64,000 nucleotides of DNA. Origin: JAFEDN01 sp963832945 (GTDB lineage Bacteria; Pseudomonadota; Gammaproteobacteria; Coxiellales; Coxiellaceae). The notes beneath the pieces were generated by a model that searched no databases, was not told where the DNA came from, and was given only the letters and a program-made list of their open reading frames with translations. This document shows positions 46,001-54,400 of the stretch, in pieces; position 1 is the first letter of the stretch; every line of letters starts with the position of its first letter. The position numbers and the translations under genes are program-made. The DNA lies in NCBI GenBank assembly GCA_963832945.1, contig CAWHVV010000006.1:372001-436000 (forward strand), read 5' to 3'.

Positions 46001-46172
46001 CCACCGTGAATCCCCCCTGGCAAGGTCAGTGGAATTGCCCTCATTATCGGATTCAAAAGAGGTATTGCTGATGGCCAATCGAAGTTCCAGCCAGGTTGTT
46101 GCACCGGATTCACCGGTTCAGGTTGATGCGCCGCAAGAACAGCCGGTAGCAAATCAAATGTTAGGAGCATAA
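42906..46172 (+). CDS. FG-GAP / CSPG-repeat receptor, main part (frameshifted)
   Basis: From about 42982 this frame carries the remainder of blade 2 and blades 3-7. The segment from 42906 to there is a shadow of blade 2. Next come a CSPG-like repeat without a Thr/Pro linker and three more such repeats. A TM helix lies at about nt 45515-45585, and the tail has GDPGCCQGFVSFF and ends QMLGA. The first stalk repeats match the gene at 19706 and the later ones match the gene at 14054, making it a mosaic. Apart from the one inserted base the locus looks intact. Confidence 0.75.
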   Translation: MEPMDLSSMEKIMVIVVVIQSAQQGSINGDGNNDLLIGAESYPSGGAKGRNYVVFGGSGVGGNGNISLSSLNGTNGFKLDGENNNDYSGCSVSTAGDINGDGILDLLIGAYGYSSGSREGRSYVMFGGPGVGSNGTIALSNLTGANGFKLDGENSVDLSGFSVSVAGDVNADGHADLLIAAPYYPGGNDKGRSYVVFGGSGVGSSENILLSSLNGMNGFKLDGENNYDFSGWSVSTAGDVNGDGYVDILIGALGYPNGTGKGRTYVVYGGPGVGGSGNISLSGLNGTNGFKLDGENTEDQSGISVRAAGDINGDGIADLLIGAHLYPSSNAKGRSYVVFGGPGVGGSGDILLSSLNGTNGFKLDGENNNDQSGISISAAGDINGDGIADLLIGAYGYPKGNNTGRSYVLFGDVPPVLVNNSLTLSPGAKIALQSSYLGAYDRNHNNNTLMFIPGNISHGYFSTLNAPTTPLVNFTQAQITNRSIQFVHDGSVFVPSYEITVRSTGIAWTGPTPANISFTVPLMIVNNQLTLSNGQTVVLSLNNLQAAESGVTNNSQLIFSVGDVQNGYFSTAPSGNSPAKNVTSFTLAQIQNGAVEFVHNGDKQAPGYSVIASDGVQSTLPSLATINLIGAPNITQNSVNITVGSTITLTPAMLNVTAPSGVAPNQISLSVTNLQHATISSTLTQAPVSNFTLAEVEAGDIQLIPDSSSITPTYTITATVTSTSLSSAPDTATVLFSNQGVYAPQLVNNYLEVTQGKTTTLSNRYLSAQEPPAGQALDNATMFYISNIEYGHFILTHQPQTWITSFSQQQLLENQVQFVQDGSASTPGYQTSVEAFGLFSASLPASIFFTPVNVPSPILGGDGGYTTIQKAIISAVISGSVGILFALVQICLKRSANRKLLQALGDSKEQYDLTVVRPVAQEIARQIKITGCMNHTTNTKVAHYKSAVRKILFELTKRGVDLNFATMNPAIRDGIINEIAGQTRRIVLGDPGCCQGFVSFFKAQATPKDIENAALEIAAAVAAAIQSLPATVHRESPLARSVELPSLSDSKEVLLMANRSSSQVVAPDSPVQVDAPQEQPVANQMLGA

Positions 46173-46240
46173 CTTAAATCTCACTAAGATGTGAGTGAAA
46201 TGGTGTAAAATAGAGTTTTCTATTGACATGAGGATCGGCC
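46173..46240 (+). promoter_or_regulatory. Conserved leader of ATPase-nuclease gene, copy 5
   Basis: The block GAAATGGTGTAAAATAGAG and the small AATAGA-GTTT-TCTATT hairpin are kept, while the first 30 nt have drifted. This suggests that the right half is the constrained part. Confidence 0.35.
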
Positions 46241-47974
46241 ATGAGACTACCGTTAGGCTACGATAACTTCAAAGATATTATCGACAAGAAGCTGGATTTT
46301 GTAGACAAGACGCTGTTTATTAAAGACATTCTCGATGACGATGCGACTCAGGTGGCGGTCATCACCCGTCCTCGGCGTTTTGGTAAGACCCTAAATTTGT
46401 CCATGTTACATCATTTTTTAGCGTCTGAAGCCTATGGTCAATCGACGAGAGGGTTATTTGACGGATTGAAGATTGCGGCGTTAGGCGATGAGTATATGCG
46501 TCATCAGGGCCGTTATCCGGTAGTCTTTATTACGTTTAAAGATGTCAAAGATCATCATTTTGAACATTCCTTGCGGAATATGCAACTGCTGATGGGAGGG
46601 ATATTTAATGAGCACCGTTATCTATTGTCTGGCCCTCGCTTATCCCAGGAAGATAAAGAATTTTTCCAAACGGTCTTGAGCTCAAAAGCGGATCCCTCCA
46701 TGTTGCAGTTGGCAATTAAAAATTTAACGATGTATTTATATCAACATCACGGTGTTAAACCGTGGTTGTTGATCGATGAATACGACACACCCATTCAATC
46801 CGCGTATGTGCACGGTTATTATGAGCCGATGATCAGTCTGATGCGGGGAATGTTTGGCTCGGCGCTCAAGACCAATCCTTATTTAGAGCGCGCGGTCATC
46901 ACAGGTATTCTACGAGTCGCCAAAGAGAGTTTATTTTCGGGCGTGAATAACTTGAAAGTGTATTCATTGATTCAATCTCATTATGGTCAGTATTTTGGAT
47001 TTACCGAAGAAGAAGTCACCGATCTGTTGGAAAAAGCGAAGCTAACAGAAAAGTCGGCGGAAATTCGGGATTGGTATAATGGTTATCAGGTAGGAAAATG
47101 GACGGTCTATAACCCTTGGGCGATAGTCAACTGTATTCATGATCAGGGGGAACTGGCGTCGCCCTGGACCAACACCAGCGACAATCAAATTATCAAAAAC
47201 CTTCTGACGCATTCGAGTGAAAGTTTCCGCACCCAATTTGAAGATTTATTAGCTGGAAAAACACTAGAGAAATTAATAGATGAAAATGTAGTATTCGGAG
47301 ATTTAACTAAAAATGAGTCTGCTGCATGGAGTCTATTACTGATGGCGGGCTACTTAAAAGTGACCTCATCTCGCCGGGAAGATGAAGAGTTATGGTGTGT
47401 ATTAGGTATCCCTAACCGTGAAGTGCGGAGTTTGTACCGGCGGATTATCCGTGAATGGCTATCGAACGGTCATGGAATCGAGTGGTTTAATCAATTTTTA
47501 AATCATTTACTGACAGGAAATATACCCGCGTTTGAAGCGGATTTTCGTCATTTGGTGGAAGAGACCTTCAGCGTCCACGACACCTCGAAAGATCCCGAAG
47601 CGTTTTATCATGGATTTATGGTCGGAGCGACGGCGAATTTGTATCACAATAAAAATTACGAAATTAAATCGAATCGTGAAAGTGGCTATGGAAGATATGA
47701 TTACATGATTTTTTCGCATGATGTTACAAAGCCAACGATTCTGCTGGAAATCAAACGTGTTAAAAAAACAGAAAAAATGAATGCAGATGATCTCGATAAA
47801 GTATTAGTGCAAACCGCGCAACAAGCCTTAACTCAAATTCAACAGCAAAATTATTTATCGGAAGCACGGCAGCGAGGCCGAACGAATATTATAAAAATCG
47901 GTTTAGCCTTTTGCGGAAAACACTTCGAAATTCAGGCAGAAAGGGAGGATTCAGAATATTCTGAATCTCATTGA
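46241..47974 (+). CDS. AAA-ATPase-like / PD-(D/E)XK nuclease-domain protein, copy
   Basis: This intact 577-aa copy has TRPRRFGKT (42-50), LLIDEYDTP (about 175-183) and the nuclease end with YDYMIF and LLEIK. Residues about 100-165 (HHFEHSLRNMQLLMGGIFNEH) are its own variant, while the C-terminal half resembles the 17827 copy (SSRREDEELWCVLGIPN). The alternation of shared and private segments suggests gene conversion. It ends 26 nt before the receptor ATG at 48001. The same 18-bp palindrome (47949-47966) spans its last codons. Confidence 0.9.
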   Translation: MRLPLGYDNFKDIIDKKLDFVDKTLFIKDILDDDATQVAVITRPRRFGKTLNLSMLHHFLASEAYGQSTRGLFDGLKIAALGDEYMRHQGRYPVVFITFKDVKDHHFEHSLRNMQLLMGGIFNEHRYLLSGPRLSQEDKEFFQTVLSSKADPSMLQLAIKNLTMYLYQHHGVKPWLLIDEYDTPIQSAYVHGYYEPMISLMRGMFGSALKTNPYLERAVITGILRVAKESLFSGVNNLKVYSLIQSHYGQYFGFTEEEVTDLLEKAKLTEKSAEIRDWYNGYQVGKWTVYNPWAIVNCIHDQGELASPWTNTSDNQIIKNLLTHSSESFRTQFEDLLAGKTLEKLIDENVVFGDLTKNESAAWSLLLMAGYLKVTSSRREDEELWCVLGIPNREVRSLYRRIIREWLSNGHGIEWFNQFLNHLLTGNIPAFEADFRHLVEETFSVHDTSKDPEAFYHGFMVGATANLYHNKNYEIKSNRESGYGRYDYMIFSHDVTKPTILLEIKRVKKTEKMNADDLDKVLVQTAQQALTQIQQQNYLSEARQRGRTNIIKIGLAFCGKHFEIQAEREDSEYSESH

Positions 47975-48000
47975 TTCACTCAACTTCAAGGAGACAGACA

Positions 48001-51000
48001 ATGAAACAAGGACAATTTCCGGCGATTTTCAATTTATCGGATTTAAACGGCCAAAATGGTTTCAAGCTGGGTGGCGAGGTGTCAGGTGATTACAGCGGCT
48101 ATTCGGTGAGCACGGCAGGCGATATCAATGGAGACGGCGTGTCCGATCTGCTGGTGGGCGCCCCCCTTCATGCGAGCAACACAGGCCGCAGCTACGTGGT
48201 GTATGGCGGTCCTGCGGTGGGTGTTTCCGGCGTGCTGTCGCTATCGAATCTGACGGGCGCCAACGGTTTCAAGCTGGGTGGCGAGGTGTCAGGTGATTAC
48301 AGCGGCTATTCGGTGAGCATGGCGGGCGATATCAATGGAGACGGCGTGTCCGATCTGCTGGTGGGCGCACCCAGTCATGCGAGCGGCACAGGTCGCAGCT
48401 ACGTGGTGTATGGCGGCCCTGCGGTGGGTGGTTCCGGCGTGCTGTTGCTATCCACTCTGACGGGCGCCAACGGTTTCAAGCTGGATGGCGAGGTGTCAGG
48501 TGATGACAGTGGCAGGTCGGTCAGTGCTGCTGGCGATATCAATGGAGACGGCGTGTCCGATCTGCTGGTGGGCGCGTACGGTCATGCGAGCTCCACAGGC
48601 CGCAGCTACGTGGTGTATGGCGGTCCTGCGGTGGGTGGTTCCGGTGTGCTGTCGCTATCCAATTTGACGGGTGCCAACGGTTTCAAGCTGGATGGCGAGG
48701 CGTCAGGTGATGTCAGTGGCTATTCGGTGAGCATGGCGGGCGATATCAATGGAGACGGCGTGTCCGATCTGCTGGTGGGTGCGTATGGTCATGCGGGCTC
48801 CACAGGTCGCAGCTACGTGGTGTTTGGCGGTCCCGCGGTGGGTGGTTCCGGCGTGCTGCCGCTATCGAATCTGACGGGCGCAAACGGTTTCAAGCTGGAT
48901 GGCGAGGCGTCAGGTGATGACAGTGGCGCTTCAGTGAGCGCGGCTGGCGATATCAATGGAGACGGCGTGTCCGATCTGCTGGTGGGCGCACCCTATCATG
49001 CGAGCGATACAGGTCGCAGCTACGTGATGTTTGGCGGTCCCGCGGTGGGTGGTTCCGGCGTGCTGCCGCTATCGAATCTGACGGGCGCCAACGGTTTCAA
49101 GCTGGATGGTGAGGTGTCAGGTGATGTCAGTGGCGTTTCAGTGAGCGCGGCTGGCGATATCAATGGAGACGGCGTGTCCGATCTGCTGGTGGGCGCACCC
49201 TATCATGCGGGCTCCACAGGTCGCAGCTACGTGGTGTTTGGCGACTCACCACCGGTTTTGGTCAACAACAGTATGTCTCTCTGGCCGGGAGCTAAGATTA
49301 CATTCCAATCGAGTAATTTAGGCGCTTATGATCGAAATCACAACAATAATACGTTGGTGTTTATTCCCAGCAATATTTCTCATGGTTATTTTTCCACGCT
49401 CAGTGCGCCGATTATACCGCTGGTGAATTTTACTCAATCGCAGATTACCAATGGCTCGATTCAATTTGTGCATGACGGCAGCGCTTTTGCGCCGAGTTAC
49501 GAAATCACGGTTCGCAGCACAGGGATTGCCTGGACTGGGCCGGTGGCAGCGAATATTACCTTTTTGAATTCTACTCCCAGCCCAACACCGGCTTCTACAA
49601 CTCCGGTTCCTACGTCAACGCCTTCTTCAACTGTAGTTTCCACGCCGACATCAACTCCGACGCCGACTCCGACCTCAACCCCCGGCATTTCGCCGATTAT
49701 TTTACAGAACAACCAACTGACGCTCAGCGATGGTCAGACCGTGGTATTGATCAGCAACAACCTTCAGGCCATGGAGTCGGGTTTTAACAACATCCAATTG
49801 CTGTTTATGGTTAGCAATGTGCAGAATGGTTACTTTTCTACTACGCCGGGAGGCAATGGCGCCAGGCAAAATCTCACGGCTTTCACCCAGGGCCAGATTC
49901 AAAGCGGCGGCGTTGAATTCGTGCATAACGGCGATCACCAAGCGCCCGGTTATGGGGTGTTAGTGACCGACGGCAGACAATTCACGCAGCCGAGTTCAGC
50001 GAATATCATTTTTACAGACGCCCCGATTGTGCATCAGATTACTTTAAATGTCACCCTGGGAGAGACCATCACTTTAACCCCGGTGTTACTCAACATCACG
50101 GCGACGGACGGCAGTCAACCTAATCAAGTGACTATCACCCTCGGCAACCTGACGCACGCGGTGGTGACTTCGACCGTCACCGGCGGCCCGGTAACGGATT
50201 TTACCTTAACTGATTTAGAGGCCGGCGATATTCAGTTAACCCAGGACGGCGGTTCGGTCACGCCGAGCCTGACGGTAACGGCGGAGGGCGTAAAGCAGAT
50301 CAGCAGCGCCCCGCAACAGGTTTTGGTCTATTTTTCCAATCAAAGCGTGTACGCCCCGCAGTTGGTGCATAATTTCTTAAGAGTGACGCAGGGAAAAGCG
50401 ACCGTCTTATCGAATCAATATTTATCCGGCCAGGAACCGCTCGACGACCAAGCCTTAGGAAATGAGACGATGTTTTTTGTGAGCCATATCGAATACGGCC
50501 ATTTTAGTTTGATTAATGAACCCCAGACCTGGATTACCTCTTTCAATCAGCAACAATTGTTAACCAGCCAGGTGCAATTTGTGCAAGACGGCAGTGCGTC
50601 CACGCCCAGCTACAAAGCCGCCGTGCAGGCGTTTGGATTACAGAGCGCGAGTTTATCCGCCAATATTTTCTTTACGCCGGTGAACGTCCCTTCGCCGATA
50701 CTGGGAGGAGACGATAGTTCGACCATTCAAAAAGCGATTATCAGTGCGGTGATCTCCGGCGCCTTCGGCATTTTATTCGCTGTCGTGCAGGCGTGCTTAA
50801 AACGGGCGGCGAATCGGAAATTGTTGCAGACACTGGGAGACAGTAAAGAAGATTATGACATATCGGTCGTGACTCCGGTCGCCAGAGAGATTGCCCGCCA
50901 AATCAAAATTACAGGTTTTATGAACCACACCACCAATACTAAAATGGCGCATTTCAAAGGCGCGGTGCGCACGATCCTGTTTGAATTAACCAAACGTGGA

Positions 51001-51387
51001 GTGGATTTAAATTTCAGAGCGATGAACCCCGCCGTTCGTGACGGCGTCATTAATGAAATTACACGGCAAACGCGAAGAATTGTGCTGGGCGATCCCGGTT
51101 GTTGCCAGGGATTCGTCTCCTTTTTCAAAGCGCAGGCGACACCGAAGGCCATCGAAGACGCCGCTTCAGAAATTGCCGCCGCCGTTGCCGCCGCGATACA
51201 AACCTTACCTGTGACAGTCCACCGCGAATCTCCCCTGGCAAGATCGGTGGAATTGCCCTCATTATCGGATGCAAAAGAGATATTGCTCATGGCCAATCGA
51301 AGTTCCAGCCAGGTTATTTCACCGGATTCACCCATTCAGGTCGATGCGCCGCAAGAACAGAAAGAACAGCAGGTGTTAGGAGCATAA
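48001..51387 (+). CDS. Six-blade FG-GAP / mucin-linker / CSPG-repeat transmembrane receptor-like protein
   Basis: The start is the MKQGQFPAI Met at 48001 with AAGGAG at 47987-47992; the open frame extends 30 nt upstream but lacks a signal there. The 1128-aa protein has only six blades (residues about 8-412), where its relatives have seven. They are almost identical to each other (NGFKLDGEVSGD, DINGDGVSDLLVGAP). This part is visibly richer in G and C than its neighbours. A CSPG-like repeat, TPTPT linker (about 522-563), three more repeats, TM helix (about 909-932) and a GCCQGF tail follow. The stalk and tail are nearly identical to those of the gene at 29112. Confidence 0.85.
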   Translation: MKQGQFPAIFNLSDLNGQNGFKLGGEVSGDYSGYSVSTAGDINGDGVSDLLVGAPLHASNTGRSYVVYGGPAVGVSGVLSLSNLTGANGFKLGGEVSGDYSGYSVSMAGDINGDGVSDLLVGAPSHASGTGRSYVVYGGPAVGGSGVLLLSTLTGANGFKLDGEVSGDDSGRSVSAAGDINGDGVSDLLVGAYGHASSTGRSYVVYGGPAVGGSGVLSLSNLTGANGFKLDGEASGDVSGYSVSMAGDINGDGVSDLLVGAYGHAGSTGRSYVVFGGPAVGGSGVLPLSNLTGANGFKLDGEASGDDSGASVSAAGDINGDGVSDLLVGAPYHASDTGRSYVMFGGPAVGGSGVLPLSNLTGANGFKLDGEVSGDVSGVSVSAAGDINGDGVSDLLVGAPYHAGSTGRSYVVFGDSPPVLVNNSMSLWPGAKITFQSSNLGAYDRNHNNNTLVFIPSNISHGYFSTLSAPIIPLVNFTQSQITNGSIQFVHDGSAFAPSYEITVRSTGIAWTGPVAANITFLNSTPSPTPASTTPVPTSTPSSTVVSTPTSTPTPTPTSTPGISPIILQNNQLTLSDGQTVVLISNNLQAMESGFNNIQLLFMVSNVQNGYFSTTPGGNGARQNLTAFTQGQIQSGGVEFVHNGDHQAPGYGVLVTDGRQFTQPSSANIIFTDAPIVHQITLNVTLGETITLTPVLLNITATDGSQPNQVTITLGNLTHAVVTSTVTGGPVTDFTLTDLEAGDIQLTQDGGSVTPSLTVTAEGVKQISSAPQQVLVYFSNQSVYAPQLVHNFLRVTQGKATVLSNQYLSGQEPLDDQALGNETMFFVSHIEYGHFSLINEPQTWITSFNQQQLLTSQVQFVQDGSASTPSYKAAVQAFGLQSASLSANIFFTPVNVPSPILGGDDSSTIQKAIISAVISGAFGILFAVVQACLKRAANRKLLQTLGDSKEDYDISVVTPVAREIARQIKITGFMNHTTNTKMAHFKGAVRTILFELTKRGVDLNFRAMNPAVRDGVINEITRQTRRIVLGDPGCCQGFVSFFKAQATPKAIEDAASEIAAAVAAAIQTLPVTVHRESPLARSVELPSLSDAKEILLMANRSSSQVISPDSPIQVDAPQEQKEQQVLGA
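48051..49235 (+). repeat. Tandem ~207-bp blade repeats
   Basis: Six copies of a unit of about 207 bp (69 codons) begin near 48057, 48267, 48474, 48681, 48885 and 49092. Long stretches are identical between units. Such uniformity points to recent amplification or ongoing homogenisation. Confidence 0.8.
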
Positions 51388-51420
51388 CTTAAATTTTCTA
51401 AACTTCAGGAGGACAATGAA

Positions 51421-54400
51421 ATGAAACAAGGACAATTTCCAGCGATGTTATCGCTAAGCAATTTGAATGGTCAAAACGGTTTTAAAATTGATGGAGAAAA
51501 TAGTAATGATTACAGTGGCTGTTCCGTCGGTGCTGCAGGAGATGTTAATGGTGATGGTCATGCCGATTTGCTGATCGGGGCGCGAGGTTATATCAACGGT
51601 AGTAATAAAGGCCGCAGCTATGTGGTGTTTGGCGGCCCTGGCGTGGGCAGCAGTGGAAACATTTCATTATCCAGTTTAAATGGAATCAATGGTTTTAAAC
51701 TCGATGGGGAAAATAATAATGATTATAGCGGTATTTCAGTCAGCGCTGCAGGAGATATCAATGGCGATGGCCATGCCGACTTACTGATTGGAGCACGAGG
51801 TTATCCCAACAATACTTATAAAGGTCGCAGTTATGCAGTGTTTGGCGGTCCGGAAGTGGGAAGTAGTGGAGATATTTTATTATCCAGTTTAAATGGAATC
51901 AATGGCTTTAAACTCGATGGGGAAAATAATAATGATTACAGTGGTTTTTCCGTCAGCGCTGCCGGAGATATTAATGGAGATGGAATAGCAGATTTGCTGA
52001 TTGGGGCAATAGGTTATTTCAACGGTAGTAATACAGGCCGTAGCTATGTGATGTTTGGCGGTTCGAGAGTAGGTGGTAGTGGAAATATTTTATTATCCAG
52101 TTTAAATGGAATTAATGGCTTTAAACTCGATGGGGAAAACAATGGCGATGTCAGTGGTTTTCCCGTCAGCGCTGCCGGGGATATCAATGGGGATAATTAT
52201 GCGGACCTGCTGATCGGGGCTTCGTATTATCCATCAGGTAGTAAGAAAGGTCGTAGCTATGTAGTCTTTGGAGGTCCGGGGGTTGGCAAGAATGGAAACA
52301 TTACTCTTGGAAGTCTAAATGGCACTAATGGCTTTAAACTCGATGGGGAAAATAATGGTGATGACAGTGGTTTTTCAGTTAGTGCCGCGGGGGATATCAA
52401 TGGCGATGGAATAGTGGATCTACTGATCGGAGCTTCTTATTATCCATCAGGTGGTAAGAAAGGCCGCAGCTATGTGGTGTTTGGTGGTTCGAGAGTGGGT
52501 GGCAGTGGAAATATTTTATTATCCGGTTTAAATGGAACCAATGGCTTTAAACTCGATGGGGAAAATAATAATGATTATAGTGGCTATTCTGTCAGCGCTG
52601 CCGGAGATATTAATGGAGATGGAATAGCAGATCTGCTGATTGGGGCAATGGGTTATCCCAACGGTAGTAATAAAGGCCGTAGCTATGTGATGTTTGGTGG
52701 TTCGAAGGTGGGAGGCAATGGGGATATTTTATTATCCAGTTTAAATGGAACTAATGGCTTTAAACTGGACGGTGAAAATAATGCTGATCTCAGTGGTGCT
52801 TCTGTTAGTGCTGCAGGAGATATCAATGACGATGGTGTGGCTGATATGGTTGTAGGTACATGCGGTTATCCTCAAGGTAACCATACCGGCCGTAGTTACA
52901 TCATTTTTGGAGATATCCCGTCAGTATTGGTAAATAACCATCTGGTGATCAATCAAGGACAGACTGTTGCAATCACGAGTAATTTGTTACTGGTCACCGA
53001 CGCCAACCATTCTCCTGCTCAGATCTTTTTTACGATTGAAAATTTATATCATGGGAAATTTTTATTCAATAACAATTCAATTCTCACTCCGGTGACAACA
53101 TTCATTCAGCAGGATATCAATAGCGGTCGAATATATTTTCAGCATGACAATACTTCCGCCCGCCCTTTCTACACGGTTGCGGTGAATACCCCCGGGATTG
53201 CTTACATTCCTGCACAAAAACCCGCGATTGATTTCGACGCCAATCCGGTTTTGCGCAGTAATACTTTATGCGTTGCACCCGGGAAGACCGCGCTCGTCAA
53301 CACTCAGGTGTTGAAAGCCACGCAACCGGGCAGCCGTAATGAGAATTTATTATTGTTTCACATTTCAGATTTGCAGCATGGTTATTTCAGTTGGGTCAGC
53401 GCACCGGCGGCGGCGATTAAGAGTTTTTATCAATACAACATCAGTTATCATCAAGTGCAGTTTACTCATGACGGTTCGGCATTTCCTCCTGCTTATCGAG
53501 TGGCCGTCACCGATGGCCGGATAGAAACTAATCCCGCGCCGGCCACCATAATTTTTAAAACTCCCTTGGCAATTGGTCAATTTCCATCGTCTATGGAATT
53601 ATCGAGTTTAAACGGTCGTAATGGTTTTAAAATGAATGGCGAATTAGCTGCATATACTGCCAGTGGTTATGCGGTGAGTGGGGTAGGAGATATCAATGGA
53701 GATGGCCGAGATGATTTACTGATTGGCGCTTTTGCCTTTCAGTCCGGTATCGGTCGAAGCTATGTGGTATTTGGTGGAACAGATATCGGTAGCAGTGGGA
53801 TTTTAGAACTGAGCAGTTTGAATGGCGATCATGGTTTTAAGCTGGATGGTGAATCTAGTCCCGGAGGAGCCGGCTATTCCGTGGCAGGCGCCGGAGACGT
53901 AAATGGTGATGGCTATCAGGATTTGTTGATGGGTGCTCCTGCCACTGTGAATAATGCAAAAATATACATTGTGTTTGGTCAATCCGGTATTGGCAATATC
54001 AATGAAGGAGTTTTTCCATTATCGAGCCTGGATGGAAGCAACGGGCTTAAATTGATCAGTGAAATGATAGGGGTGAACCAGAGTGATCTCATGGGTATGT
54101 CAGTGAGTCGTCTGAAAGATATTAATCACGATGGTTATGATGATGTCATCACGGGTGCTATCTTCGCCAATTCTTCAACAATAACAATCACTGGAGGAAG
54201 CTATGTTCTTTATGGTGGTGCTGACGTCGGTGGTACGGGAACTGTGTTAACTTCCAGTTTGAATGGCGCCAATGGTTTTAAAATAGAAGGTGAAAAACAT
54301 TCTGATTGGTGTGGATATTCTGTCAGTAGCGCCGGCGATTTGAATGCCGACGGTTATTTAGATGTTTTCATTGGAGCACCGAATGTAAACGCTTATATAG

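Noticed and set aside
48051..49235. Regularly spaced repeats considered as a CRISPR array
   Set aside because: The units are about 207 bp, in frame, and encode FG-GAP blades; there are no short repeats with unique spacers or cas genes.
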